From: Platycnemis pennipes
Taxonomy: Eukaryota; Arthropoda; Insecta; Odonata; Platycnemididae
Length of the DNA: 64,000 bases
Reading direction: 5' to 3'
NCBI GenBank assembly: GCA_933228895.1
Contig: OW121856.1
Location: forward strand, 23,701,805 to 23,765,804
The notes beneath the pieces were generated by a model. It saw only the letters and a list, made by a program, of their open reading frames with translations. It had not been told where the DNA came from and did not search any database. This document shows, one piece after another, positions 36,201 to 43,705 of this stretch. The position numbers and the translations under genes were made by a program. Within the stretch, counting starts at the first letter, position 1, and the number at the start of each line of letters is the position of its first letter.

Positions 36201-36879
36201 TATAAATATTTACCCTTAAAAGCAAGCATTTTATTGCAAATAAAGTCCAACCGCTCTTTAAAATGCACATTTCGTCCATTTCCTTCACTAATTTATAAAA
36301 TGAATCACTCAAGTATTCGTCTAGATCTGTAGTTTTATAAATGGGGACATTTTTTGTTTTGAAAGCTCTCTCGCTTTTCTCATCGTGTACATTAACAAAT
36401 GTGCATTCCAAAACTAGATTTGCTTTAATACTATTTTTATCTGTTAATTCCTTCCCAATTTTCTGTTTCAAACCACGTCTTTTGCTTTTTAAAAAATTTA
36501 CGACGTCCTTTCTCGCAGATACATTACCAAACCTGTACGTGACTAAATTGGATTTGAACGCTGACTCAAAAGCTTCCCCTTCATCTTCGGAATCCTCCTC
36601 GTCAGTGTCTACATCAGTGGACGAATGGCTGTTGTATTCTAAAGCAACTCTCGCCAGGCCATTCGCGGATACCTGTCTGTCTGCCGCTTGGGAATTTTCA
36701 CCATCGCTCATGTATGCTTCACATATATAATTTAAGCCATCACTATTTTCATTAATGCTGTTGCCGCTTATGCCGCCTGCTAAACTATTGCATGCATCTC
36801 CATAAGAAGTGTTAATTAATTCTAGACCACTTGTTTTGGGGGAATACCGAGAAATTATTGTTTTTTTCCAGTGAGGCAT
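33211..36879 (-). CDS. Protein-primed family B DNA polymerase (PolB)
   Basis: A 1,222-residue replicative polymerase that would copy the linear element by protein priming in the nucleus or viral factory. Visible in order: an acidic, Ser-rich N-terminus (about 85-105) and a conserved region around 305-380 with CKRC and a later HMLFC. Exonuclease motif I is YADIES (432-437). A Cys/His insert follows (CHIC at 532, KDHCH at 548, CN at 566), matching the recombination endonuclease VII/HNH pattern. Exonuclease motif II is NLSGYDSHF (581-589) and a YxxxD-like exo III is at 727-731. Polymerase motifs are A YLDSNNLYG (825-833), B NSLFGK (972-977) and C YGDTDS (1065-1070). All key acidic residues are present and the start is a true ATG. 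Length and motif set match arthropod Polinton PolB. Confidence 0.97.
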   Translation of the reverse strand: MPHWKKTIISRYSPKTSGLELINTSYGDACNSLAGGISGNSINENSDGLNYICEAYMSDGENSQAADRQVSANGLARVALEYNSHSSTDVDTDEEDSEDEGEAFESAFKSNLVTYRFGNVSARKDVVNFLKSKRRGLKQKIGKELTDKNSIKANLVLECTFVNVHDEKSERAFKTKNVPIYKTTDLDEYLSDSFYKLVKEMDEMCILKSGWTLFAIKCLLLRVNIYRPLKGRSFIALPAVIKNSHACLNVKNKDDLCFKYAILAKYVPYNAHRVTQYRSLTHKYDFKCVSFPTPLSHIRKFELRNDITINVFGLDDDKNIYPIKVVDKESSDHRDLLFITNRKGVSHYVYVKNFEKLVGKQLTRKNGMKSICKRCFAYFTGADRRGRLADHMLFCGQNKPMRILMPEIKNGVKPEIYFKNFKNAIQLGFVIYADIESILVPIHSCTNNPDSSFSEPYQKHIAFSFCTYVKSRINCPEITEEPFLYRGRNVAKEFMTHLADIAGKIQKCYSTNKAMIPLTEEQTKYHSEHDICHICGEKITMPDNYKVKDHCHVSGQYRGPAHLICNLQCKKTNYIPVLIHNLSGYDSHFLIRELGNIPGKINVIPNSEEKYISFTKHINGIQLRFIDTYRFLPASLDALIQGLDKSNFRETAKHFSGEKLKLLCKKGVFPYDFLDDYNKLQLRELPSKKHFYNRLNEQEVSDEDYDHALKVWNVFKIKTLGEYSDIYLTADVLGLADVFENFRDETINSFNLDPCHYFTSPGLSWDAALKFTKIRLEQLTDFEMMCMVERGIRGGLTQCSMRYAKANNKYMRNYDEQKESSYIMYLDSNNLYGLAQSQYLPFRNFSWADPNSFSISDIDKDRNIGYILEVDISYPDNLHEEHNDLPFLPESACPPGSKQKKLLTTFFKKEHYVLHYLSLKQALDFGLKLEKIHKVLKFEQAPWLAPYILYNTEKRKQAVTDFQKQYRKYLVNSLFGKSMECVRRRIRIELVNEPKKLQKLISKSYFKDRTIYSENLAAVHLHKTKVLLDKPVYLGLCILDISKAHMYDFYYNVMKKKFNCINHMYGDTDSQVLFIKTDDFYSDMRKMLEHFDTSDYPKNHPCFSLTNMKCLGVMKDEASSNIISEFVGLRPKLYSYIINGEGKKRAKGIKRSAVINHLTFDDYYKCLMEGKNKITKFNLIRSVKHNVCTITTSKLSLSPFDDKRIILEDGIHTVAHGHYLYR

Positions 36880-37150
36880 GATTGAAAATTAATCACTTGT
36901 TCGATCCATAGTCACTGTTTTCCCTTCATCCCCCATTTCAGCACTAATTAACAATGAATAAAAGAAGAAAAAAACCCGCGGAGCACTTATCCCATCAATA
37001 GAAACACCATTGTTATGTAATTATTTCAAAAAGTCCTAAATATTTAATATATAAGCACCAACACCATATCTTCCAAATGATTACCTAGATTATATGCAGT
37101 CCGACTCGTCGGAGAACAGAACAAAAAACTCGCGCACCATTATTCCTTCT
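36880..37150. other. PolB upstream region
   Basis: About 270 bp between the PolB start and the end of the small minus-strand gene. It must hold the PolB promoter unless the two genes share a transcript. No clear TATA box is visible at the expected position on the minus strand. Confidence 0.4.
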
Positions 37151-37480
37151 TCACATAATGTCCAGCAAATAGGCAATGCCCTGTCTACCGCCATACTTCA
37201 ATATATTTTTCTTCTCACCATTTTTGTAAGCTTCCAACTCCTCCTCCGTGAAATTCTCCGGCTTGAATCGTCGCGGCAAAAACACCGCAACCCTCTCGCC
37301 AGCCGGAGACTCCAATGTGGCGCGAAGCGTAAGGCCAAACTTCGTGGACACCTTTTCCATGCTCAGTATGACATACTCCGTCCCAATCTCCAGTTCTTTT
37401 ATCGAAATGGATGGAACCAATCTGGCGCTGGAAGAGAGTTTTTGAGCAAAGTCCATCTGCGAATTAGAGTTAAACGACAT
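37151..37480 (-). CDS. Conserved small Polinton protein (possible ssDNA/nucleic-acid binder)
   Basis: A 109-residue protein starting at ATG with no cysteines. It has alternating beta-type stretches (IKELEIGTEYVILSMEKV, then TLRATL, then VAVFLPRRF) and a charged helix-like C-terminal part. The order and the FLPRRF motif resemble small proteins found repeatedly in arthropod Polintons and related elements. A compact beta-barrel or OB-like fold is plausible, but I cannot prove homology. It is just upstream of PolB in the same orientation, which suggests a replication role and possibly co-expression. Confidence 0.75.
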   Translation of the reverse strand: MSFNSNSQMDFAQKLSSSARLVPSISIKELEIGTEYVILSMEKVSTKFGLTLRATLESPAGERVAVFLPRRFKPENFTEEELEAYKNGEKKNILKYGGRQGIAYLLDIM

Positions 37481-38027
37481 CAGCGTGACCGAAACAGTTA
37501 ACAGTGCTATTATCCTGAAGCGCGTGGGTACTCACGTTTAACAGGGGAAACCGACTGGTAGAATACTCGAATATTGAGTAGATCTTCCTGCAGCTTCTTC
37601 GACGGTCTGTTTAGCGCGCGCGGAAGCGGCTATTTAAAGGGTTTCCCGAGAGAAGCGTCCTACTATATGCACCTTCCTCCTCACACCCATTCTCTTACGC
37701 CGCTACCCCCATCCCATCTCGCCTTTGGATGTATGTCGAGGAAGGTATTCAATATTTTTTTCCGACTGACCTCGAAAATGCGTCCGGACGCACATCATCA
37801 TTCCTTCCACGAAACACGTGCACTCCCACCCGGCAACACCCTCTCAACTTTCGAATTCCCGACCCGACCTCCAAACGAATGGCCCTCAAGCACGGCTATT
37901 CACCCGCGTTGATGGGATATTTTTTTTTAATTACTTTCTCATCTCCGTCTCCCCCACGTGCAGCCGAAGATTTCCTTTCGTTTTCATATGTAATCCCCTT
38001 GCGTAATCTTACGTATATGGCAATGTC
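37481..38027. other. Divergent promoter region
   Basis: It separates the minus-strand small gene and the plus-strand BIR gene. It has a C-rich stretch (37660-37900) and a CTATTTAAAGG box at 37629-37639. Open frames here start with non-ATG codons and show no domain. Confidence 0.45.
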
Positions 38028-38035
38028 TATATAAG
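38028..38035 (+). promoter_or_regulatory. TATA box of the BIR-domain gene
   Basis: TATATAAG lies 39 nt before the ATG at 38075. Initiation about 30 nt downstream would leave a 5' leader of roughly 10-20 nt. A strong TATA with a short leader is typical of viral genes. Confidence 0.65.
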
Positions 38036-38074
38036 CGCGCGGGAAATCGGAGGAGGATTCACAATTTTCACGAG

Positions 38075-38803
38075 ATGGGTTCACGCAATGCGGCCGTGGT
38101 CGAACTCAGCGCGACTTCTGACGAATTCGGCTGCTTGGAGGTAAAGGAGTTTTCGATTGTTATACTTGGAACCCTAGCATCACAACAGTGGATTTTTAAA
38201 ACTCCGAACCCTAGATACTCGGACGATGATGGAAATGTGTGGTTCAAGTCGCATCCTTCAAATGGTGAAGTCGACATCGGAGATCTTCGAGAAGTTGTAA
38301 ATAACTATCTTTCATCCTTCACTTATGTGTTTGCCTGGGGTCGGGCAAAAGTGAGATTCATCAGAGGTCTACTGAAATCATCGAAGCCGGTGTTCAACCT
38401 GGAAAATTTTGGATGTCCGGCAGTGGGGAATTTACACAGTAGGATTGGAACTGAGTGTTTATACCATTACTGCAAAAATGAAAGTGACCAGTGCTCGCAT
38501 AGTAATTCATACAAGTTGGCCGAATGGTGTGAAACTCATGCGGAAAGTTTAGATTTGAAAAAGCCGGAGGTACGGCTAAAAACATTCATAGATTGGTCAA
38601 ATAAGGTTCATAATCCCGAAAACTTAGCTACAGCGGGTTTTGCCTATCTCGCCGGGACCGTAGATACTATCCATTGTGTGCATTGTGGAGTTCAAGTGTC
38701 TATGTTCGGGCATGAAGCCATTCCGCTCGCTATTCATTCCGGCAGAAGTAAGTTATGCAATGAGATTGGTGATGATTTTATTGCCCCAGATACGGTGTCA
38801 TAA
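38075..38803 (+). CDS. BIR-domain (IAP-like) accessory protein with an RNase H-like-looking N-terminal region
   Basis: 242 residues. The C-terminal half has the baculoviral IAP repeat layout: RLKTFIDW at 167-174, LATAGFAYL at 184-192, then CVHC (201-204), H221 and C228. This is the exact C-x2-C-x16-H-x6-C zinc signature of BIR domains, with the expected glycine (G188) before it. There is no RING or CARD. The N-terminal part (about 20-155; KEFSIVILG, IFKTP, GDLREVV, CLYHYC, YKLAEWC) resembles uncharacterised proteins of arthropod mobile elements. I suspect those of an RNase H-like fold, but catalytic acids are not clear. Likely role: binding caspases, IAP-binding motifs or other host factors to delay cell death, by analogy with viral IAPs. 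The gene has its own TATA and polyadenylation signal. Confidence 0.8.
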   Translation: MGSRNAAVVELSATSDEFGCLEVKEFSIVILGTLASQQWIFKTPNPRYSDDDGNVWFKSHPSNGEVDIGDLREVVNNYLSSFTYVFAWGRAKVRFIRGLLKSSKPVFNLENFGCPAVGNLHSRIGTECLYHYCKNESDQCSHSNSYKLAEWCETHAESLDLKKPEVRLKTFIDWSNKVHNPENLATAGFAYLAGTVDTIHCVHCGVQVSMFGHEAIPLAIHSGRSKLCNEIGDDFIAPDTVS

Positions 38804-39115
38804 TTAGAGAGAGAGTGTTTGGTGATCCAGTGTGAGAAAAGTAAATGGTGGTTAATGAAAAAAGATGCCTGTTCGGATAGAATAATTTATGCATTTATTG
38901 TCCTAAATTACTAATTGAATATGCTAAATGTACTACAATCGTCAATAAATTTGTTATGAATTACATGCTATTATTTTCATTTGTTTCCCAGCTCTGTTTT
39001 TTTCCCTCGCCGGCGTCTCTTCGCTTGGCCTCAAATATTAACCCCGAAACAGTCGGGGGAGGGCGTGTGAGTTTTAAGTCCATGGTCGTGGGCTCGTAAA
39101 AAAGTTGACTCATTT
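38804..39115. terminator. Convergent 3' region of the BIR gene and integrase gene
   Basis: A plus-strand AATAAA at 38944-38949 ends the BIR gene. A minus-strand AATAAA (TTTATT at 38894-38899) can serve the integrase/DUF8207 transcript. The two 3' ends would overlap by about 50 nt. Confidence 0.6.
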
Positions 39116-40042
39116 TCAGGGCATCAAGTTGTTCTCGTCTATCCACGAGTCATGTTGTGGAGCAAATCCAAGCCATCTGATAAGAGCGCGTCCATTTGAT
39201 CTCTTTAAAACTTTCTCGACAAGATAGACATTTTTGAGGTCAGTACGCTGCAGCTCCTCCGCATAAAAGCGTCCTTTTATTGCATTCCCACTCATATCTT
39301 CCAAGGTGTATGTAAATGGCCTAGTTTTGTGAACACTATCAACAATAAAGACCTCAGTCGACCACGATGGAAAATAGCCTTTATCGAATAATGCTTTGCT
39401 TCTCGATATACGCACTGAATCTCCCACATTGAATCGTCGACGATGGCTCGTTAGGGGATTCTTATTTCCTTGCAGCAGGCGACGCAGCACTAATTGCTCA
39501 TTACTTGCATTGACGTCAATTGGACGTTCTTTTGTTCTCGAGTGCTTTTTCTCATTGTAGTTTTGTATGACTTGAGGCAATACGGCAGGCCAATTTCGAT
39601 TACCAATTGTGTGTAATTGCTGCCACAGAAGATTGAGAAGGGTTCGGTTAAACCTCTCAACAATACTTGCCTTTTTCACGCTATAAGAATGGTAGTGGTT
39701 TACGTTATACTTCTTCATTAACTGGCGAAACTTTGAGTTAAAAAATTCTGTTCCTTGATCCGTCTGGATGTTATGAGGGGCGTGCACCTTTTTTAAAATA
39801 CTGCCCATTGCAGCTGAAACTTCATCGGCCGTTTTTCTCTTCAATGGCAATGCCCAAGCGAATTTTGTAAATGCATCGATTACAGTCAGTATAAAATTCC
39901 AACCTTTTATCTTATGCATCCTCATGTCAATTAAATCAGCCTGCCATAGGTCATTTAAACCTTTAATTATTACTTTCCTACGAGGATAATTTACTCTCGC
40001 CGGCTTGAGTAATTCAGCAATAATTTTTCGTTTCACATCCAT
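39116..40042 (-). CDS. Polinton integrase (retroviral-type DDE) with chromodomain
   Basis: 308 residues. It catalyses end processing and strand transfer of the element, producing the 6-bp duplication seen here. The rve core shows WQADLID with D36, QTDQGTEF with D95, and KASIVERFNRT with E129, giving D-x58-D-x33-E. The C-terminal 40 residues (NVYLVEKVL, ALIRWLGF, HDSWIDENNL) match a chromodomain, which could steer insertion to particular histone marks. The N-terminal zinc-binding module of retroviral integrases is absent, as is usual in arthropod Polintons. The ATG is 6 nt after the TAA of the upstream gene and in the same frame, so the two are probably on one mRNA. Confidence 0.96.
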   Translation of the reverse strand: MDVKRKIIAELLKPARVNYPRRKVIIKGLNDLWQADLIDMRMHKIKGWNFILTVIDAFTKFAWALPLKRKTADEVSAAMGSILKKVHAPHNIQTDQGTEFFNSKFRQLMKKYNVNHYHSYSVKKASIVERFNRTLLNLLWQQLHTIGNRNWPAVLPQVIQNYNEKKHSRTKERPIDVNASNEQLVLRRLLQGNKNPLTSHRRRFNVGDSVRISRSKALFDKGYFPSWSTEVFIVDSVHKTRPFTYTLEDMSGNAIKGRFYAEELQRTDLKNVYLVEKVLKRSNGRALIRWLGFAPQHDSWIDENNLMP

Positions 40043-40048
40043 TGGATT

Positions 40049-40783
40049 TTAATAAATTATGCTACTTTCTTGAAGTTCTTCTATAATAGCTTGAATTTCG
40101 TTATCATGTCCTGTATGGCCACTATCCCTCGATGAAATAACAAGTCTTAGGCGATCGACGAGTTCATTTATATCATTCCAGTAATGAATATTGGTTTGGG
40201 ATGTCCTCATGCCTTCACCCATCACGCCTTTCCTTCTCGCCGGGAATAGTTTGGATATCACGTTCACGTATTTAAAGCTTCTATTGGAATTTATTTTTCT
40301 CTCCGAATCATGCCCGCGCTTGTGGGCATTGGAGTCCAGCAATATTTGCCTATAATTATCCATGTCCTCCTGGCTCACGAGATCCATTTTCGGCTTAGAC
40401 ATGAACAATAATTCATATAAGCCATTTGTCCCATTGTAGTCCTTATTACCGACTGTTAAAGTATCATTATTGAAACGGATACCGGAATTTCCTAGTCTCC
40501 ATCCCGATTCATTGCGTTGAATTCCATAAATCTTATCAACCTTACGATCATTCTCAAAGATTTTACTAATGTAGTTTGCCGCTCTGTCACTTTTTGCGTT
40601 AATATTTCCTTTAGCTTGCTCGACTAAATCTTTGAGTGGTTCCGCTACTGGCTTCAAAACTCTCGTTATAATTTCGTTTTCTTCCACATTTCTCCTTTTC
40701 AATGCTATGAATTTTTTCCGTATATTTTCTCTTCTTCGAAGAATATCTTGCGTTAATCTTTCTTTCCGATTTTCCGAATCCAT
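40049..40783 (-). CDS. DUF8207-type Polinton protein
   Basis: 244 residues from the ATG at 40783; an earlier ATG at 40813 would add ten. Basic N-terminal helices (RRRENIRKKFIALKRRN) are followed by the conserved block GLYELLFMSKPKMD with a nearby tyrosine (NYRQILL). The C-terminal part is centred on FPARRKG and acidic helices. The pattern matches the DUF8207 family found in arthropod Polintons. Its function is unknown; the family is suspected to be virion- or DNA-associated. It is followed after 6 nt by the integrase. Confidence 0.8.
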   Translation of the reverse strand: MDSENRKERLTQDILRRRENIRKKFIALKRRNVEENEIITRVLKPVAEPLKDLVEQAKGNINAKSDRAANYISKIFENDRKVDKIYGIQRNESGWRLGNSGIRFNNDTLTVGNKDYNGTNGLYELLFMSKPKMDLVSQEDMDNYRQILLDSNAHKRGHDSERKINSNRSFKYVNVISKLFPARRKGVMGEGMRTSQTNIHYWNDINELVDRLRLVISSRDSGHTGHDNEIQAIIEELQESSIIY

Positions 40784-40859
40784 ATTAATACGAACGTGTT
40801 GATTGCATACCATCAAATGCGTTCTTTTATTCAAAGATCTCACGTTTTATGCCTTCAAA
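40784..40859. promoter_or_regulatory. Bidirectional promoter region between DUF8207 and fibre genes
   Basis: Divergent genes are separated by 76 to 112 bp depending on the starts chosen. No classic TATA box is visible. The compact spacing implies shared control. Confidence 0.45.
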
Positions 40860-41687
40860 ATGCTGATCATTTGCCGAGTATACATCAGTTCAAGCATGTC
40901 TATCGATAAATTCGGTCGTCATCTAATTAAGCGGAAGAGGACCGATGAAGATTTTGATGTAGACCTTCGGGGAAACCGTATTAAGAATATGGGCGCGCCA
41001 ATCGATGCAGACGATGGCGTAACAAGGAGATATTTCAGCCAAAATTCTCTATCCATCGTTAAGGATCGCGTTAACGCCGAATTGAGGTACATTTCAAACT
41101 TATCGGATCCCAAGCTGCCTCGCGATGCCGCGACGAAACAATATGTCGACCGCAGAACGTTATCATTAAATAAAAATGTCATTTCGGCCGCAGGAAGAAG
41201 AATATCCGCTCTCGCAGAACCTTTGGATCCGAATGATGCTATAACGTTGCGATATTTTCAACACAATTGCATGTTTGCCGCTGGCGATGGGAGCTTGGAT
41301 GTAAAGAATAATAGGATCTCGAATCTCTCTGCTCCACAGGCCCCGAATGAGGCAGTTAACTATGAGTTTTTGCTTCATAATATGAAAAATGTCGTTAAAT
41401 ATGAGGCTGAAAATATCAACGCTCGAAATAAGCGAATAACAAATGTATCGAAACCTCAGCACGATTTAGATTGTGTAAATTATCAGACAATGCTTGATCA
41501 TGACACAATGAACCTTAATTTCTTAACGTCATCTACGATGTTATTAACTAACGACATTTTTAACGCCCGCGGCTACCGCATAGGCGACGTCCACGACCCC
41601 GTAGAGAGTAGTGATTGTGTAACTCTAGGCTTTATGAAACGACAAATTGAAGATTTAAAATATCAGTTAGGGCTGAAATCAAAGTAG
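40860..41687 (+). CDS. Fibre/spike-like repeat protein
   Basis: The favoured start is ATG 40896 (MSIDKFGRHL, 263 residues); ATG 40860 would add 12. The body is six or so repeats of about 35-45 residues around a core of the form R-I-x-N/D-x-x-x-P-x-x-x-x-D-A/C-V-T, e.g. RIKNMGAPIDADDGVTRRY, RISNLSAPQAPNEAVN and RITNVSKPQHDLDCVNY. Such repeats are characteristic of trimeric tail-fibre and fibre shafts. The C-terminus is a short coiled-coil-like helix. An attachment fibre on the capsid vertex is the likely role (inferred). A receptor-binding head is not obvious; the protein seems to be all shaft. Confidence 0.8.
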   Translation: MLIICRVYISSSMSIDKFGRHLIKRKRTDEDFDVDLRGNRIKNMGAPIDADDGVTRRYFSQNSLSIVKDRVNAELRYISNLSDPKLPRDAATKQYVDRRTLSLNKNVISAAGRRISALAEPLDPNDAITLRYFQHNCMFAAGDGSLDVKNNRISNLSAPQAPNEAVNYEFLLHNMKNVVKYEAENINARNKRITNVSKPQHDLDCVNYQTMLDHDTMNLNFLTSSTMLLTNDIFNARGYRIGDVHDPVESSDCVTLGFMKRQIEDLKYQLGLKSK

Positions 41688-41757
41688 TAGGACGAACAGG
41701 TTGAAACTTGAAAGGACGCGGGCTGGACCTCGGAGAAAGCGACGATCATTTCACACA

Positions 41758-42108
41758 ATGAACGTAACCATTAGTGAGTGCCGCGCGGAGATGGATTTAG
41801 TGGTTGACCTTGGCCGGAGAACACGCGCATCTAAGATATCACCGTGCGAGGGGGATGGAGAGAACGAGATTGAGGTTAATAACCCTTCACCAGAACTGAG
41901 GCTGTACAAAACGCCTAGTCATCCGTCGACATCTAGCAGGAATGTCGGTGATGATTCAACGGGATACGAGCTCGAAGAAAATGGACGGGGGGAGGAGAAG
42001 GAGGAGGAGGGGGAAGAGGATGATGGAACTAAGCCTTGCTGGATCCTCGAAGACCGTCTTTATTTCGAATTGATGGGAAGAGAAGAGATGAATAGATTTT
42101 GGAACTGA
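41758..42108 (+). CDS. Acidic small protein, unknown function
   Basis: 116 residues from the first ATG; 70 nt separate it from the fibre stop. It has a polar N-terminus, a Pro/Ser middle, a run of Glu/Asp with Gly at about 75-90, and the C-terminal tail WILEDRLYFELM. No family recognised. It probably shares the fibre mRNA, since both are followed by the same AATAAA at 42220-42225. It could be a regulatory or scaffold protein. Conservation elsewhere is needed to confirm it is translated. Confidence 0.5.
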   Translation: MNVTISECRAEMDLVVDLGRRTRASKISPCEGDGENEIEVNNPSPELRLYKTPSHPSTSSRNVGDDSTGYELEENGRGEEKEEEGEEDDGTKPCWILEDRLYFELMGREEMNRFWN

Positions 42109-42362
42109 GCACGCTGGCTTTATTTCCAAGCCGTTGTAAGTAGGCCAATGCCTCCCTTAGTGTATGGGGAAATGAAAATTCATCTCGCAGCATGCATGTA
42201 ACGTTGATGGTTCATTTGTAATAAATAAAAAAAAGGTACTTATCATGTGAGACATTTTTTTATTTCAATATTTATTTTAAAGCGATACTAAATATGTTAA
42301 TCAGAAATATAATTAATATTTGAAATTCCGTAATAAACATTACTGAGATTTTGTAATTACGG
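42109..42362. terminator. Convergent polyadenylation region
   Basis: A plus-strand AATAAATAAA at 42220-42229 serves the fibre/acidic genes. Minus-strand AATAAA signals (TTTATT at 42259-42264 and 42271-42276) lie about 90-100 nt past the MCP stop and would end the late minus-strand transcripts. Confidence 0.65.
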
Positions 42363-43574
42363 CTATCCAGCCATTTTTACGGAACCATTAAGAGGATTAT
42401 ACCAAAATGTTTCATCACTTATAACCAAACAATATGCAACAGTTTTTGCCGGAAATGGTCTCGATGCGTCGAAATCTATGCGGACATCTACCGAGCCGTT
42501 ATTTAGTGAATCATCCTGCTTGGAGCAATCGATGACAACAATTGGTGCTGTTTCCACAAATTCTTTTCTCGACATTAGAGGTTCAGGAGATTTTCCATAG
42601 AACGACGCTTGGAAGCTTGCATACATATTGTACAACTCTGCGATTTGACCTCGCTCGAAGTTGAGATTTAATACATCGTGCGGGTAACTTCTGCTGTTTA
42701 GAAAAACCTTTACGGCCCTCAAATTACAGCTGTCGAAGGCGCTAGAATCTCTTGCGATAGAATTATTCCTATCCGTTTGGAACGCGATGATCACATATCT
42801 TGGTTTTCCCAATTGAGATGTCGTTTTAACAGTCCATGTCTGCTTGTCAACTAACGGCAATTCGGGATATGTTGATAATGTCCATTTCCTAAAGGCCACA
42901 AAGATCGGATCTCCTTTATCGATACGCTTGAGCAATATCAATTTTGTCTTGTCAGCTGTAGATACATGCGGCATTCGCCAACAAATGCGATCCAGAGAAA
43001 TTCTGGCCTCAACTTGATTCGTCGAAATATAGCAATTTGCATCACTCCTCGCACGTACAAGTGTTAATTCGTGTGTTCCGGCGACATATATTTTATTATG
43101 GTCCTCATGCAATCCAAATATATGCCTTAGCGGTATGCATACATTAAAGTAGCCATTCTTCAAGATTCCATTGTCATGTCCGATTCTTAGCCAGCCGGCA
43201 TTTTCTAGAGACTTGGAGGCCTCCCCATCCAGCGAAATTAAACCCTTTAGCGTTGTAGTGATTCCTGGATTTCTTACGCAGTCAACTTCAACACCATTTA
43301 TGCTGTATCGTATTTCCGAGAATATGTGTAGGAATGCATTATTCACTAACGTAGTTGTTTCAGCTATAGCAGTTCCATCCACGTTAGTGATGCGGCCCTC
43401 TAAATACAAATAACTTTTGCAAGGAAGTATGAAATCAGATTGATTTTGAACTGAAATTCTTACTTCATCATTATATTCAAGTTTTGACTGCGTGTAAGGC
43501 CGGTAACTATACAATTGTAATGAACTAACTGAATCGTCCCATTCAGCTCCCGAATCCATGTTTAAGAAATCCAT
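42363..43574 (-). CDS. Major capsid protein (double jelly-roll)
   Basis: 403 residues. It should form the trimeric hexons of an icosahedral shell. Features typical of Polinton MCPs are an N-terminal segment ahead of VRISVQNQSDFILPCKSYLY (first jelly-roll entry) and FSEIRYSINGVEVD. The middle has the receptor-facing stretch HIFGLHEDHNKIYVAGTHEL, and the end is ETFWYNPLNGSVKM. Length fits the family. The recognition is by pattern and context: it is next to the minor capsid, protease and ATPase genes. The start overlaps the end of the 47-aa ORF by 13 nt. Confidence 0.9.
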   Translation of the reverse strand: MDFLNMDSGAEWDDSVSSLQLYSYRPYTQSKLEYNDEVRISVQNQSDFILPCKSYLYLEGRITNVDGTAIAETTTLVNNAFLHIFSEIRYSINGVEVDCVRNPGITTTLKGLISLDGEASKSLENAGWLRIGHDNGILKNGYFNVCIPLRHIFGLHEDHNKIYVAGTHELTLVRARSDANCYISTNQVEARISLDRICWRMPHVSTADKTKLILLKRIDKGDPIFVAFRKWTLSTYPELPLVDKQTWTVKTTSQLGKPRYVIIAFQTDRNNSIARDSSAFDSCNLRAVKVFLNSRSYPHDVLNLNFERGQIAELYNMYASFQASFYGKSPEPLMSRKEFVETAPIVVIDCSKQDDSLNNGSVDVRIDFDASRPFPAKTVAYCLVISDETFWYNPLNGSVKMAG

Positions 43575-43705
43575 TTCTTATTTATTCTGAAACCGCAAGC
43601 CTTCAAAAACTCGTAGTTAATCGGTGATAGCCGCGTTGTCGAAGGTTTCAGACTAAATTCAGCTTGACTCCGCCACTTCTTATATCCAGAGAAATCAAAA
43701 CCCAT
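43562..43705 (-). CDS. 47-aa ORF overlapping both capsid genes
   Basis: ATG at 43705 lies inside the last codons of the minor capsid gene, overlapping its TGA by 11 nt. TAA at 43562-43564 lies inside the MCP gene, overlapping it by 13 nt. The product is basic and aromatic: FDFSGYKKWRSQAEFS, then TRLSPINYEFLKACGFR. It fills the only gap between the two capsid genes, is the only frame open across the gap, and has a Pro-Ile-Asn-Tyr-hydrophobic pattern plausible for a structured peptide. It may be a small capsid cement or scaffold protein, translated by reinitiation. It is too short for standard gene callers. Function unknown. Confidence 0.6.
   Translation of the reverse strand: MGFDFSGYKKWRSQAEFSLKPSTTRLSPINYEFLKACGFRINKKWIS

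Noticed and set aside
37574..37912. 112-codon frame in the promoter region left of the BIR gene
   Set aside because: It does not start with ATG, is low complexity and lies in the divergent promoter region.
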